Below are positions 24,632-35,422 of a stretch of DNA of 64,000 bases, in pieces; within the stretch, counting starts at the first letter, position 1, and each line of letters begins with the position of its first letter. Both the position numbers and the translations under genes were made by a program. The stretch lies in the NCBI RefSeq assembly GCF_035222485.1, contig NC_085920.1, positions 620,001-684,000 on the forward strand, in the 5' to 3' direction. A model generated the notes under the pieces. It was not told the origin of the DNA. It worked only from the letters and a program-made list of their open reading frames with translations, and did no database searches. This stretch comes from Podospora pseudoanserina (taxonomy: Eukaryota > Ascomycota > Sordariomycetes > Sordariales > Podosporaceae).

Positions 24632-26201
24632 ATGGCCGAACCCGACACCGGCGCAAACGCCGCGAGAACAGCTCACAGCTACAAGCAGCTGAAGGAGGAT
24701 TTCGTGTCCAACTTGTCAGGCGGTTCGGTGATAGAGGTAGCTCAAGTTTGCGCCGTAGCACCAGTATGAGGGACCGTCCGATGTGATACCTCAACTACCA
24801 CTGACACAACAAAACTTCCAGGTAGTAACCCTCCTCTGGTCCGTCCTCCAATCCCGCCAATCCTTCTTCAAACCCTATACCCCGCTCGCCTTCGTAATCG
24901 ACTACCTCCTCAACGTCGGCGCCCTCCTCCTCTCAGTAACCCTCTACTCGAGCTCCCCAATCCTCCTCAACATCCTCCTCCTCACCGCCGCAGCCTTTGT
25001 CTACGCCGTTCCACCATCCTCCTCCTCCTCCAAAAAGAAGCTAGCTAGACCTAGCAATGCGAAATCCTCCACCACCACCAACCCTCAAGGGCTTTCGGTG
25101 CTCTCCACAAAGCCCTTCCTGACAAACTACCGCGGCAACATGCTAGTAGTGACCTGCATCTGCATCCTCGCCGTCGACTTCCGCCTCTTCCCCCGCCGCT
25201 TCGCCAAGGTCGAGACCTGGGGGACTTCCCTCATGGACATGGGCGTCGGGTCGTTTGTCTACTCTGCCGGCATTGTCGCCTCTCGGCCTCTGCTAAAAGA
25301 GCGCGCAGAGGGCAAGACCACCCCCCTCGGCACAAGATTGATCAGGTCATTCCGTCACTCTTTGCCCCTTCTCGCCTTGGGAGTGGTCAGATTACTCAGT
25401 GTCAAAGGGCTGGACTATGCGGAGCACGTGACCGAGTATGGAGTTCACTGGAACTTTTTCTTCACTCTGGGTTTCCTGCCGCCGTTTGTGGCGCTTTTCC
25501 AGTCTGCGCTGGCGGTGGTGCCTTCGTATGCGGGGTTGGCGGTGTTGTTGAGTGTAGGGTATCAAACCGTTTTGGAGACGACGGGGCTCAAAGGATGGAT
25601 TTTGGTTGGGGTGAGGGACAGTTTGCTGTCTATGAACAGGGAGGGGATTTGCAGCTTTTGGGGGTATCTAGCTATCTTCTTGGCCGGGCAGGACATGGGG
25701 ATGGTGGTGCTGCCTAGGAGCCTGGGCTCTTCTTCAAAAGCTTCTGGAAAAGTGCTGCTGACGAAGATGGGGAGCTGGGCGGCGGTTTGGATGGGTATGT
25801 ACTTTTTGGCGACGGACTACAAGTACGGGGCTGGTTTGAGCGTGTCGAGGAGGTTGGCAAACTTGCCTTACATGCTGTGGGTTGTGGCGTTCAACCAGGG
25901 GCTGCTGTTTGCTTTTGCGGTGGTGGACGTGGTGGTTTTTCCGCAGTTTTACAGCGCGGGGGATGCGAGGGCGGAGAAGGAGGCGTATGAGACGGCCACG
26001 AGCAGGGTGCTGAAGGCGTACAACAGGAATGGGCTGGCGGTGTTTTTGCTGGGGAACTTGCTTACGGGGTTGGTGAATATGACGGTGCCGACGCTTCATG
26101 CGGGCGGGCTGGCGACCATGGGGATTTTGGTGGCGTATATGGGGGCTGTGACGGGGGTGGCGGTGGGGTTGGATGCGTGGGATGTTACGATCAAGTTGTA
26201 A
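24632..26201 (+). CDS. gwt1: GPI-anchored wall protein transfer protein 1 (inositol acyltransferase, PIG-W family)
   Basis: GWT1 acylates the inositol ring of glucosaminyl-phosphatidylinositol in the ER, an early step of GPI-anchor synthesis needed to attach mannoproteins to the wall. The gene has exons 24632-24736 and 24822-26201 and encodes 494 residues, the usual length for the family. The first exon ends in the conserved N-terminal block [16 protein letters not shown], and splicing in phase 0 continues as [12 protein letters not shown]. The rest is a chain of about a dozen hydrophobic segments with short loops, including a Ser/Lys-rich loop near residues 105-130. The track through [24 protein letters not shown] and then [18 protein letters not shown] matches the core of fungal GWT1 proteins. 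In other fungi this enzyme is the target of gepinacin/manogepix-type inhibitors. The start is the first ATG in frame and is followed at once by the conserved block. Confidence 0.95.
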
Positions 26202-29200
26202 GACATAGTAGAGTAGGGGAGAATTGTGTATCATATCAGCATGGGATCTAAAAGTTGGAAATCTGAGAAGTCTTTTTTGGCATGCTGTAGCTGTTTTACC
26301 TGATATCACTTTGAGTAGCGCGATGTTGTTCATCTCTCTTTATCATCAGGGCCATCTATGTGAGGGCAACAGAAGATATCGTGGTTCTTGGGTCTCCAAA
26401 CGGTACTCCCGAGACTTTCGGCCCGTCCGGACAGCCCCGAGAAAGGTTCCGAGTTTGCGGATCCGGGGGTTCCATCGTTCTCTACACGAAGTCTATACAG
26501 TGGGTTGATCAAAGGTGGTGAGACAGTCCACCACCATCGGAAGATTTGGTGATAGGGCCCAAAAGTGTTGGGCAGGAAATGTAATGTTGACGGCTCACAA
26601 CTCACGGGTGTGTTTTGCTGCTCCTTGCCAACAAGACAACATCTACTTTTTTTGTGTGAGAAAAAAAAATCCCGAATATTCTGTTTGTCAGTTCATCACA
26701 ACCTTTGCCAGCCGTCCGTCCCGTACCGTCTTGCTTAGGCTGGTCGGCGAACACGGGACGGTTGGATGAACTGGTGATACTTGTGGAATTTCACATGAAA
26801 CTTTGGTCGAGTTGTACCGCATACACATGTAGAAAAATTGAAGATAAGATGGGTACCTTATAGGTATTTGCGAATTGGAATCATTGTTTTGGGGCGGGCA
26901 AGTTGATATCGGAGTATAATAATTCAGTCAGTCTGGTGTTCAGGACTGCGATCCTGAACCAGTCATAGGGCTGCGGTTCTGGAATTGGTTGAAACGTCTG
27001 TCATCATTACAAGATTGACGAGATTTTTTTTTTTTTTTTTTTTTGGGAACATTATCTTTTTTGGAAGGGTTGGCGGTCACCCGCATTTCCGAAACCGAGG
27101 TTGGATGGGTTGTTGGTTGATATTGACGTGTACTTTTATATCTATGTGTGGGTGTTGTGTGTGTTGTATCTGCCCGGCAAGGCTGGAACAGGTCATCACC
27201 AAGAGGGAACTTTCCAACAGAGAAACTCGGCTCATCTCCGGAGTCAATGCCTTGTCTTCCTTCTCCAAAGTTTGGATGTTGACGTTGGACTCTGTGTTAT
27301 GGTAGCGACTATGGATTGGGAGAAATACACCCATCAGCACGGGGGGCTCGGGTGTCCTTGGTGCGACCTTTGGTTGCTGGACGTGTTTCAAGCAGAGTCA
27401 GTCGCAAGAGGCTGAAAGAGGGAATTACCTAGAATGCGACCGGAATGTTTATGCCCCGCGGCGGCATCGTGGGGTTAAGAAGCGCGGGTGCGTGGCGATC
27501 GATTCACATCGCGATCTGTTATTTTATGCTGCTGGTAGAGTTTATGCCCCTCGTCTGAAGGCGCGATTCTTCAAGACGCGCCGGCGAATGGTGATGGCGT
27601 CACGCCACAGGAACGAACCAAACGACAAACGGACTTGGGAAGATCCAACCATATACGACCATCCAATCTTATGCATGAAGATGTCTGATACCGGTTGATA
27701 TCACTGGTCATGACTGACTACGAAGCTACACCAAAGGGCTCGCTGAGAGAGAGGTGACGAAGGGCGATGGCAGACGTGCATTGCAAACGCAGACCCTTGA
27801 TCCCTGCGGGTGCTTGGCTCCAGGTACGGAGTCGCTAGGCTGTTTTGGGGTCAGGTACCACACAGTGCTTGAAGACGCACCCTTAGCATCACCACCATGA
27901 TCTGCGAAACAACCTTGCTTGCCCTGACAGGATCCGAGCAAAGATTGGACTTCTCTCATGGATACCTAGCCATCAAGACATCAGACGGTGAGTCGGCAAA
28001 TGTCAACCTCGACTTCCGAAGACCCAAGTCATCGTACGTCAAGAAGATGAACCATCATCCACGTCCAGTTGTATATCAAGCCGGAGGGAATGGGTGGAAT
28101 GGTGGAATGGTGGTCCCGGCTAGAGAGACGAAGAAAAGCGCAAGAGGTCCCCGGCCGGCTAAAAATTGGCCGGCGGGATGCTGTCGCAGGCTAGTTTTTG
28201 AGCCGGTATTCGGCGAGCTGATCTCAGCAGGCCAAGGTCAAGGTCGTGGTCAAGGCAGGGCAGATAATGCCTCTCTTGTATAAAGTGCTGTGTAAGTGAA
28301 GAGGCTGTACCATGGCTCCACGAAAAAGCAATGTGATCTCGAGAGAAGCAACGAGAGGCGCTTCTGGACGTAAAAACAAGCGCGAGGTGGTCATCCCATA
28401 GGGCTTTGTGACTTTGATCTGAGACAAGACAAGACGAAACCCCCAAGGGCCGACGGCATTCATTCCTTTCCATTGTCATCGATGTCAGGGAATTAAAGGG
28501 TTGTGCTTCTGGATCATCATGCTTGGGATTGAAAATGATACGCATGAGGCCAGCGTAGGTTGGTGCACATGAGATGTATCCACCTTTCAACTGGCCGTCA
28601 CCCTCTCACCCTGGCGCTAAAACGCTCGTCTTGTCCAACTGGAGCCGTGATATTCCCACTGTATCCAATCCCAATCAAGCCAAGGAGAGGGCACATGTTG
28701 CCCGAGTGGGAGAAAGCTGGTCACCAGCAACACCACCAAGCACCACCGCAGCCGCGGGAGAAAGTGAACCTCCATCTCGGAATCTCCCACCGCCTCGAGA
28801 TTCCCTCTTCGCGTCCCGCGCAAAGCCTTCGTTCATCACCCCTCCTCTCCTCCATCCTCCCTCTTCCCTCCATCCATCCCAACTCCTCTCTTCCCTCCCG
28901 TCCCGGACAGGGAGCTCACGGAAAAGGTCCCGAGTCAATTTCGGCGTGCCCCGAGTCTGCCCCTTGGCCCGTTGTTGTGAGGGTGCATTGTTCTTTTTTG
29001 CGGCGCAAGTAAACAAGCTGCCCAGGACCAGGCCTGTCCCCGTGCTTTTTTGCTTCCCAGAAGTCGCGTCGCCGCCAACCACAACCACCACCACCACTAC
29101 ACACACACACACACACCTCCTGCTGCACGTTGACGCAGCGCAGCATTCATCCAGAGCGATCAACACTCAAACGGCAGGGTCCTCGATAACAATTCTCACT

Positions 29201-29589
29201 GGCATCGTGATCATCGCGACTTTTTTTGGTCATTGACCACCAACAACTCCATCGTCTCAACATTGAAAGCAGGACGCAAACAGGCTGTTGCGACCCCACG
29301 GTGCATTGTTGCCAAAGCAAAAAGCCAAAGGGACCGACGTTTTGAAACTGCTGTCTGTCTATCTATCGGAGTACCTTCTCCCTCCCACTCCCCCATCGCT
29401 CCCCCATTACCCTATTCCGCATCTCCATCCCCCTGGGTCCGCCAGACTGCGGCTTCCTGCCTCCCACCCGCTCCAGTGCAGCTGAGCTCGTCCCGCCTCA
29501 TTTCGGCTTATCACGCAGTCCAACCAAAACATTGGGATTGCTGCTGCACCTCGCACCTGCTTTGCTCTGCGCATTGGCGGAGGAGAAAA
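26202..29589. other. Intergenic region and KIN4 leader
   Basis: About 3.4 kb between two plus-strand genes. No gene is supportable; open frames are short and unlike proteins. A run of 21 T lies at 27024-27044. A GATC-containing imperfect palindrome lies at 27496-27517. The stretch 28820-28915 is strongly C/T-rich, and an (AC)n run lies near 29100-29117. These lie upstream of the kinase gene and fit a pyrimidine-rich fungal promoter and leader. The reading frame of the kinase is open upstream to about 29233 but contains no ATG before 29590. Confidence 0.6.
27024..27044. repeat. Homopolymer run of 21 T
   Basis: An uninterrupted T21 tract in intergenic DNA. Such tracts exclude nucleosomes and are prone to length errors in sequencing and assembly. 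No function can be assigned. Confidence 0.95.
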
Positions 29590-32500
29590 ATGTCTGGTGC
29601 GTTCCAGGCACCGCCGCACCATCCGACGTCAGTTTCTGCCCTGCAGACGCCGCCCCTGAATACTGCATCGCCTGTCAATCGCCAGTACTCGCCTGGCCAT
29701 CCATCGCCAACACAGGAGTACTATGCCAATCACAGCCAGCAGCCCTCCAGAGCATCGCCCGCTGATTCCTCGTCGCGACACCCTTCGCGGAGACCCAGTG
29801 CCACCAACAACGACCATCTTGCCGACCGCAATTCCCCGATGAGCTCTCGCGTCGCCGGCGCCTCGCCCGCTCCAGTTCCCGTGTCTGCGGCAGCATCTAC
29901 GGCTTCTCCCGACTTTTCGGCTTCTAATCAAAGGCGAACCATGCCTGCCGCCGCTGTCCCTCCCCGGACATCCAGCTCCCGACGCGCTCCAACCTCGGAA
30001 AGATCCACTGACTCGTCGTCTCGCCGGACACACGGTGACTCGAGCCGCGAAACCAATGGCAGGATGGATTCAGCCGACGAGGCTGCCATGCAGAACTCAC
30101 GCAACCACCGCCGGGCGAGCAGCCAGGCAAACAGCACCTACGACCCCCGCACAAACCCATCGGCACCTGCAGCTGTTCGCTCACCACCTGTTACCACAAA
30201 CTCGACCAAGGCCCCTTCGAGAGAGGCCAGCGATATCCTGAATAGCATACTTATCTCGCAGCCGGAGGTGGACATTGAACGAGAAAAGGAGCGGTTGGCA
30301 CAAGCTCAGCCGCACCAACCCGCGGCCATGCTTGACGACGATGCAGCACCTCCTCCCATCGTGAATGCGGGACACAATGGCGAAGAGGCTCGGAGAGGTG
30401 GAAGGAGTCGTCACGACCACTCGAAAAGAGAAAAGCACACCAAGTTTGGCGAATACATTCTCGGTAATACAATTGGCGAGGGAGAGTTTGGAAAGGTCAA
30501 GCTCGGGTGGAAGCAGGAGGGTGGTGTTCAAGTGAGTGCAATTGTCGTACGGGTTATCCGTGGTTTGTCGTGCTGATCATGTTTCCTGCTGCAGGTGGCC
30601 ATCAAGCTGATCAAGAAAGATCAGCTGGGAAGCAATCCTTCTCGTATGGCCAAGATCATGCGCGAAGTGGCCATTTTGAAGCAATTAACTCATCCAAACA
30701 TTGTCAGGTTGCACAAAATGGAAGAGTCGGAGCGACATTACGGCATTGTGCTCGAGTACGCATCCGGCGGAGAGTTGTTCGACTACATTCTGAACCACCG
30801 CTATCTCAAGGACAATGCTGCCCGTAGATTGTTTGCACAGCTTGTGTCCGGTGTGGGGTATCTGCACAAGAAGGGCATCGTACATCGCGATTTGAAGCTG
30901 GAGAATCTTCTGCTGGATCGCAACCGGAACATCATCATTACCGACTTTGGCTTCGCCAACACGTTTGATCCTGCCGAGGAACTCAGCGAAGAAGAGGAGC
31001 TCAACTTGACGGACCGCGAGTTTGTCAAGCGGATGGGTCTTGACAGAGTCAAGCCCAGCGGATCCAGGAAAGGCGATCTGATGCAGACTAGTTGTGGCAG
31101 TCCATGCTACGCAGCCCCAGAGCTGGTTGTCAGCGACTCGCTATACACAGGCAGAAAGGTGGACGTCTGGAGCTGTGGTGTTATACTGGTAAGCAACCGA
31201 GCAAAGTCATCAGTTGGACGGATTGCTAACTGGTATCCAAAATTAGTACGCCATGCTCGCTGGGTATCTGCCGTTCGACGACGACCCGGCGAACCCGGAG
31301 GGTGATAACATTAACCTTCTGTACAAGTACATTGTCAACACCCCGCTCACGTTTCCCGAATACGTCACACCTCATGCCCGAGACTTGCTGCGACGAATCT
31401 TAGTGCCCAACCCCCGCAAGCGCGCCGATTTGTTCGAAGTCGCCCGTCATAGTTGGCTCAGCGAGTATGCACATGTCGTCGAATTCATCACATCCAGCAC
31501 CACCACCCCTGGCGAGATTCAAAACACTACAGTTCCGTCTGAAGACGATGCGCCAGGCCTGGCACGCAGCGCCTCTGTTCGCGAGGCATCAAAGAAGACG
31601 ACGGTTCCTCCTGCATTGGGTGGATTGGCGACAAAGCAGGGCACCATTGATACCGAAGCCGAGGCGGCGGCGTACGCCAAGCAGCAACGCGATAACAAGC
31701 GCCGGACAGTCCAGGTGGAATATGTTGCGCCGAACACTCAGACGCAACGAGGAGAGGCTGCAAGTACCCAGTCTTCTGGTGGCCGCACACGCGCTCGCTC
31801 TGGCAGCCAGGGTGCCGTAGAGGTGGTGGACCAGAATCCTGGTTCGTCCTCTTCACCGGACGACAAACAAAACTTGAGAGACCCGGCGGGAACCAAAGAT
31901 GCTTATGGAAAGCCGCCGGTGTCTTCGCGGAGACCCCCAAGCGCCCACCGCAACGTCAACTCGGGTGCTGCTGCTGTACAGCGCGTCGGCGGTCGCGATG
32001 CCCGTGCTACCTCGGAGACTGCCTTTTTCGGTTCCGCGGCCCCAACAACGAACGCGAGACCCAACACTGGAGGTTCCATGCAGTCCCTGGGCTCCCGAGC
32101 TGCAGGCAACCGTTCCTCGTATGGCCAGCCAGCACCGCCTGAGCTTGCCGATACAAATGCGCATGGGAAAATTCAGCAACCACCTAGCCGGGGCAAGAAT
32201 TCATACGGAATGCCATCGACGGGAGACGCTCAAAATACGGAGTACGGGCGGCCCAGCATCAGCGCCATTCCTCCCAAATTCGCCCGTGTCTCGGGGTTCG
32301 AGGGTTCACCTTCTGGCTCGGGTACGAACCTCACCAACACTAGCCAGGAAGGAAAGGGACACAAGAGATCTAGCACAATGGGTGAGATTAGTGGCAAACT
32401 CTTTGGCCGCAGCGGCTCGCTGTTTGGAGGTAGGAATCGCAAGCGGCAGCAGGAGCAGCAGGAAAAGAACAAGAGATACCCGCCCGTCAGCATGAACAAT

Positions 32501-32891
32501 GCGCTCGCAGGTGCCGAGGAACCTAGGGTGTCTATGGACTCGAAGCGATCTCGCCGGTCGTACTCTATTGGCCTTGGTAACAAGAGATCCGGCAGCATAT
32601 CCGGATCCCAAGGCTCGCAGCAGGAGAAGCAGAACAGGCGGTTTTCATTTATGCCTGGCGGTTTCTCTTTCAAATCGATGGGCATTTCAAAAGATGAGCC
32701 TTCGCCTGCTTTGGATTCACAGCAAGACCTGCCGATTCAAGAGCCTCCCACGGTTGATCAGTATGGTCGATACGTCGAGCAAGATGTGGAACGGGAGCAT
32801 GTGGATGCCTCTACCCTTGATGGAATGTATGCTCAGCTTCAGGGACCACCAAGATCTAACGATCAGTACGGCCAGCAGCAACCAAGGCCGC

Positions 32892-32922
<31 letters not shown>

Positions 32923-33298
32923 GCAGCAGCAGCGACAGGAATATTCGTCAAATCAATACGACGGGCGTCGCCCTTCTAATGTCGAGGGGTACCAGAGCCA
33001 GACGTTGATGAATAGCAGCTCGGACCACTCAATCGACAACAATATGCGAAGGCCTGCTGGATCGGCACCACAGTTGCCACACCTTTCGCCACAAGACACG
33101 GCACAAGACGGACGCAGAGTTGCTAGCGGCGGGCGGCCCGGCCGTGGTGTGTTGCAGAAGAACAAGCGGTTTGTTGACGCGTGGGATTCGGATGGAAACA
33201 CTCGGGGACATGACCACTCTGGAAGTAGTGGGCCTGCACGAAAAGTTATGGACTTTTTCCGGAGGAGGGGCAAAGCCAGAGCCGGAGAGCTGAACTAG
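29590..33298 (+). CDS. kin4: KIN4/KfsA-like serine/threonine protein kinase
   Basis: A 1195-residue kinase from exons 29590-30531, 30595-31188 and 31247-33298. Residues 1-285 are Ser/Pro/Arg-rich and disordered. The kinase domain spans about 289-581: glycine loop GEGEFG (296-301), VAIK lysine 318, catalytic HRDLKLEN (Asp413), DFG (Asp431), [12 protein letters not shown] activation segment and [20 protein letters not shown] long acidic insert ([10 protein letters not shown]) separates DFG from the activation loop, as in yeast Kin4. The sequence after APE ([15 protein letters not shown], then [10 protein letters not shown]) is also Kin4-like. In yeast Kin4 delays mitotic exit when the spindle is misplaced, and Aspergillus KfsA is its homologue; the same role here is inferred. 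The C-terminal 600 residues are disordered, with a 14-Gln run and a basic end. An alternative is another CAMK-group kinase such as the Snf1/Hsl1 relatives. Confidence 0.88.
32891..32932 (+). repeat. Poly-glutamine-encoding CAA/CAG repeat in the kinase gene
   Basis: Ten CAA codons are followed by four CAG codons, which gives 14 consecutive glutamines in the disordered tail of the kinase. The pure CAA part is a microsatellite likely to vary in length between strains; the CAG codons look like an older stabilised end. Confidence 0.95.
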
Positions 33299-34161
33299 GG
33301 GGCTGGCAGGATGGAGGCTAGTTGCCCATGTACGGATGGAAGGATGTGCGAATCGTGTCAGTTCAAACTCGGCTGGGAGTAATCGGGGAGTTGTGTATGT
33401 TGTCGTTGTCGAGAGTTGAGCTCAAGGGCAGGAATCTTGAGAATTTTCTGTATCATGAAACCTTTTCCACCCCTCTCTCTCTCTGCGACCTCGACGAGAC
33501 TTTGCATGGCATGGAATTTTGTGTTTTTTCATTATGCTCTTGGGCGCTTGGGGGTTTCCGGAACGTAAAGGGAACACAGGGCAGGTGGTTTTATGCTTGA
33601 ATGGCGAATAAGGGTTGTTTTTGCTACGCTGTCAGCTTTTTTATTTTAATCTCGCTGTTTATTTTCTTCAAGAAAGGGGATGATTTTTTCGCTTCTTTTT
33701 CTGTTGTGTTGTCTTTACCACTTTTAAAGATGCTTTCTTGTTCTTTTCTTGCGCCTTTTCTTTTTTGTCACTGAACATTTTTCCCCCCTCTGCCCTCAAG
33801 CGCGTTTATAGCTTTTGATCATACTAGTTACCTATCTCGAGGGGTCGAAGGGGCATAAGCATGTACACGGAGGGAGAGTAAGAGAGATCGAACACACACA
33901 AAGAGGGAGGATTCAAAACAGGGCACTTATACCTATATCACCACACGACAACTTTACTACAAAAGAAGGAGGAAAGCGCGCGAAGAAAGAAGGAGAAATC
34001 ATTATATGTCCTTGTAATAACATCAACAACAACAATGACAATCAGAAAGATGAGAAAGATGAGAAGAAGAAACAAAAAGAAGCGTTGCATTTTTTTTTCG
34101 TGTTTCATTGCGTGTCTGCGTTGCTCGGTTGCTGTTGTAGTCCTTGACGGACAACTTTTTC

Positions 34162-34162
<1 letters not shown>

Positions 34163-34241
<79 letters not shown>
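34163..34241. repeat. (TG)n microsatellite, about 79 nt
   Basis: A TG dinucleotide tract interrupted once by TTT near 34222-34224. It can adopt left-handed DNA in principle and should be highly length-polymorphic. It lies between the 3' ends of two convergent genes. Confidence 0.95.
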
Positions 34242-34892
34242 ATCTAAATGTGTGTGTATCTAAAGTAGCGTATGTTATAGGGCTTGCTGGTATCGTGGGT
34301 TGTCGTCAGGGGCTAGCTCTTGTTGGAGCGAGACTATTTTCTCTTGTTGATATTTGAGGCAATATGTGTTGTAATTGGTTTCTTGGTGGTTGAGAAGGGG
34401 GAAGGGGAAATAGTAGCTAGGAAACCTGTATACGTAGTAGATCTTATTCTCGGGGATTTCCTTGTACTGTAATTTAACTGAACATGCTACCTACGACAAG
34501 CTGAATTCCATCGACACCAACTCAGATCTCATCCGATATTCAACTGCAACCACACAAGGTCATTCTAGCAAGGAAGAACCTTGCAAAATCTTCCTCCTCG
34601 TGTCCATGTTCCAGACACCTTCCCTGCAAAGACTGTGAGACGCCAGAGTATGCAGAGGAAGAAGAAAACCAGCCGAGTTCCTGCTTCTTGTCTTACAGTG
34701 GCTACACCATGCCTTCCACACAGCCAATTTTATTGCCAGCAAGCAGCCCATGGCCAAAAGGGGATCAGTCCTCTCGCCCTACCCCTTGTTGAGGGTAGGT
34801 AGGTCAGTATCTCCCAGAATTCATAATCATAAAATCGCAACAGACACCACATAACGACTTGCTAAGCAACCACCATTGACCCCCATTTAATT

Positions 34893-34913
34893 TATATATA
34901 TATATATATATAT
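34893..34913. repeat. (TA)n tract
   Basis: About ten TA units in the 3' flank of WC-2. It is a self-complementary tract of low stability with no visible gene association beyond position. Confidence 0.9.
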
Positions 34914-35422
34914 CACCCAGATAATGATGCCTCCTAACCTCCCCACAACAAAACAGACAGACGGCTTCCAACTACAACAACAGCAACAAACAAATTCCCC
35001 CCGTAATAGACCATGAATAAATAACCCTACCCCTCCCTCCCTCCCTTCCTTCCCTCCTTTCCATACCCGGAATACCATCGAGTGTGTGTGTGTACCGAAT
35101 CACACGCCTCCCCTTCCCACAACCCCGCCCCTCCGTGATATATTTCCTACCGCCCAGAGAAAAGAAACCCCTCTATTTATGAAAGAAAAAGAAAAACCCA
35201 CTCCACCCAACTAACCCCTCCATCCGTTCATCCCTCCCCATAAAAGAGGGAAAATGTCACTGCTAAAGTGATGAGAGGAAAGAAAGAAAAAGAAAGACCC
35301 TGCATGCATCCTGCCTTGCTTTTTCACTTTTTCTCACCCACCAAACTGAAGCGAAGGGAGGGGGGTTGCACAAAACACCATAACCGATTGTGACGAGTTC
35401 TCAGGTAGATGTTTGTGTGTGT

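Larger units (their letters stand above)
33299..35422. other. Convergent intergenic region between KIN4 and WC-2
   Basis: About 2.1 kb holding the 3' ends of two convergent genes. The first 500 nt are T-rich and probably contain the kinase 3' UTR. The region carries a long (TG)n tract, a (TA)n tract, C/T-rich blocks and purine-rich GAAA blocks, and no gene I can support. Confidence 0.65.

Noticed and set aside
8324-26201. Secondary-metabolite or wall-polysaccharide gene cluster around GT2 and GWT1
   Set aside because: The genes are 10 kb or more apart, and no polyketide or peptide synthase, transporter, tailoring enzyme or pathway regulator lies between them.
28150-28177. Small GCCGG/CCGGC hairpin as a possible terminator
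   Set aside because: The arms are only about 5 bp and it lies nearly 2 kb from the GWT1 stop; fungal genes do not end at such hairpins.
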